A DNA stretch of 64,000 nucleotides from Saccharicrinis fermentans DSM 9555 = JCM 21142 (GTDB taxonomy: Bacteria; Bacteroidota; Bacteroidia; Bacteroidales; Marinilabiliaceae): contig NZ_KI912107.1 of NCBI RefSeq assembly GCF_000517085.1, positions 5,825,980 to 5,889,979 on the forward strand, given 5' to 3'. Both the position numbers and the translations under genes were made by a program. Positions 63,219 through 64,000 of the stretch are shown one piece after another. Positions within the stretch are counted from its first letter, which is position 1. Each line of letters starts with the position of its first letter. The notes under the pieces were generated by a model. That model was given only the letters and a program-made list of their open reading frames with translations. It was not told the origin of the DNA and searched no databases.

Positions 63219-63274
63219 AACCCGGATGATGTATTAGAACTTTGTTATAGATCTTCTAATGCATTTGTCGGGTT
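63219..63274. repeat. Intergenic repeat family 2, copy R3 (hairpin)
   Basis: The left arm 63219-63241 (AACCCGGATGATGTATTAGA then ACT) and the right arm 63252-63274 form an imperfect hairpin. The left arm's reverse complement matches R1 at 23 of 25 positions. It sits 70 bp before the GH5 start. There is no T-run, so a standard terminator is unlikely. Confidence 0.5.
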
Positions 63275-63344
63275 AAAATGAGCTGCAATAGGTTTTAAGT
63301 AGTAATGTTATTTTTTGAAGGTTTAATGTGAAATTAGAATTTTT

Positions 63345-64000
63345 ATGAAATATATTTTTTGTATAACAATGGCCGTTATGCTGGCTTGTTGTTCGGCATG
63401 TGAAAAGTCCGATAAGACAGAAAAGGCGGCACCGGAATTTAAATCAAGCATGCCGGCGGATGGAGCTCAGGATGTTTATCTGGATACGGATGTTAAAGTG
63501 GTATTTGATGAGGTTGTGACATTGGCTCCAGATCATGGAATAACCATTAATAATTCAGCAGCCAATGTTGAAGTGTCATTTACTACATTGGTTTTTACAG
63601 TCGATTTACAAAGTAATACCACTTATCAAATTATCATTCCTCAAGGTAGTGTTGTGAATACTTTTGGAGTGCCATTATCCACTGATATAAAGATTTCGTT
63701 TGCAACCAAAGAAATAAATGTTTCTAATAGCGAAGATATGGAATTTGTGGCCGATATGGGAGTGGGTTGGAATTTAGGTAATACTTTGGATACGAAACAT
63801 AAGGATAAAACTAACTGGGGTAATCCAGCAGTAACCAAAGCGCTCATAGATGCTGTAAGAGCCAAGGGATTTAAAACATTAAGGCTGCCGGTTACCTGGC
63901 AGTATAATATGGGGAGTTCGCCTGATTACGTAATTGAGCCTGATTTTTTAAACAGAGTAGAAGAGGTAGTAAACTATGGTTTAGATAATGATATGTACGT
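63345..64000 (+). CDS. GH5 endoglycanase with N-terminal Ig-like domain, cut by window edge
   Basis: The first 218 codons of a secreted lipoprotein (signal peptide [19 protein letters not shown]) are present. After the anchor comes a Big_5-like Ig domain (about 28-125, [25 protein letters not shown]). The start of a GH5 barrel follows: [35 protein letters not shown] and [15 protein letters not shown]. Catalytic glutamates lie beyond the window. The subfamily cannot be fixed; an endo-glucanase or endo-mannanase would both fit. If a mannanase, it might substitute for the destroyed GH26. Confidence 0.82.
   Translation, partial: MKYIFCITMAVMLACCSACEKSDKTEKAAPEFKSSMPADGAQDVYLDTDVKVVFDEVVTLAPDHGITINNSAANVEVSFTTLVFTVDLQSNTTYQIIIPQGSVVNTFGVPLSTDIKISFATKEINVSNSEDMEFVADMGVGWNLGNTLDTKHKDKTNWGNPAVTKALIDAVRAKGFKTLRLPVTWQYNMGSSPDYVIEPDFLNRVEEVVNYGLDNDMY

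Noticed and set aside
1-64000. tRNA, rRNA, prophage or complete insertion sequence genes
   Set aside because: I found no cloverleaf, ribosomal RNA, integrase or intact transposase. The window appears wholly devoted to glycan use.

Overview
The window is a dense, almost one-directional carbohydrate-degradation region from an AT-rich Bacteroidota genome. The evidence is two SusC/SusD pairs, two hybrid two-component regulators, many lipoprotein signal peptides, TAnnTTTG promoter boxes and AT-rich start contexts. The mix of terrestrial and algal-type enzymes would fit a free-living Marinilabiliales-like polysaccharide degrader, but that placement is inference.

Layout. (1) 1-16744: a partial tagaturonate reductase (minus strand), then a plus-strand run of secreted enzymes: GH31, a heparinase II/III-type protein, a GH43-like beta-propeller, GH30, GH95, GH43-CBM and GH39. 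A minus-strand DUF4861-like gene closes the block. (2) 17389-28738: a xyloglucan-type core with SusC, SusD, a surface-binding lipoprotein, a BACON-BACON-GH5_4 endoglucanase and a PA14-containing GH31 alpha-xylosidase. (3) 29004-44590: a divergent GH95-like protein, GH3, hybrid regulator 1, a CE2-type esterase, GH42, GH43 and GH27. (4) 44637-64000: hybrid regulator 2, then a mannan-type module with a SASA/CE6 esterase, a wrecked GH26 mannanase joined to a sugar-transporter stub, a GH2 beta-mannosidase, a second SusC/SusD pair, two IPT-domain binding lipoproteins, an AGE-family epimerase and a partial GH5.

Together the genes describe cell-surface capture and cleavage of branched beta-glucans and mannans (xyloglucan and galactomannan are the best guesses). 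Import would be TonB-dependent. Fucose, galactose, arabinose, xylose, glucose and mannose would be trimmed in the periplasm, and the two regulators would sense oligosaccharides there. A smaller uronate element is also present (tagaturonate reductase, the heparinase-like protein and the DUF4861-like protein).

The most unusual signal is a repeated leader of about 90 bp placed immediately before the start codons of unrelated genes. It has an inner 13-codon mini-ORF (consensus MKRAMRIxSHTGG), a fixed spacer of 47-51 nt to the next ATG, and an outer stem that pairs the mini-ORF start region with the spacer, with compensatory changes between copies. One gene carries two copies in exact 90-bp tandem. 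Other notable points are a perfect GTGTGCGCACAC palindrome inside the uxaB promoter, a 12-mer shared with the DUF4861 promoter, a microhomology deletion that fused GH26 to a GPH-type transporter, a nested palindromic element flanked by TAATTAG, and a GH95-like enzyme with an altered active-site Asn pair.
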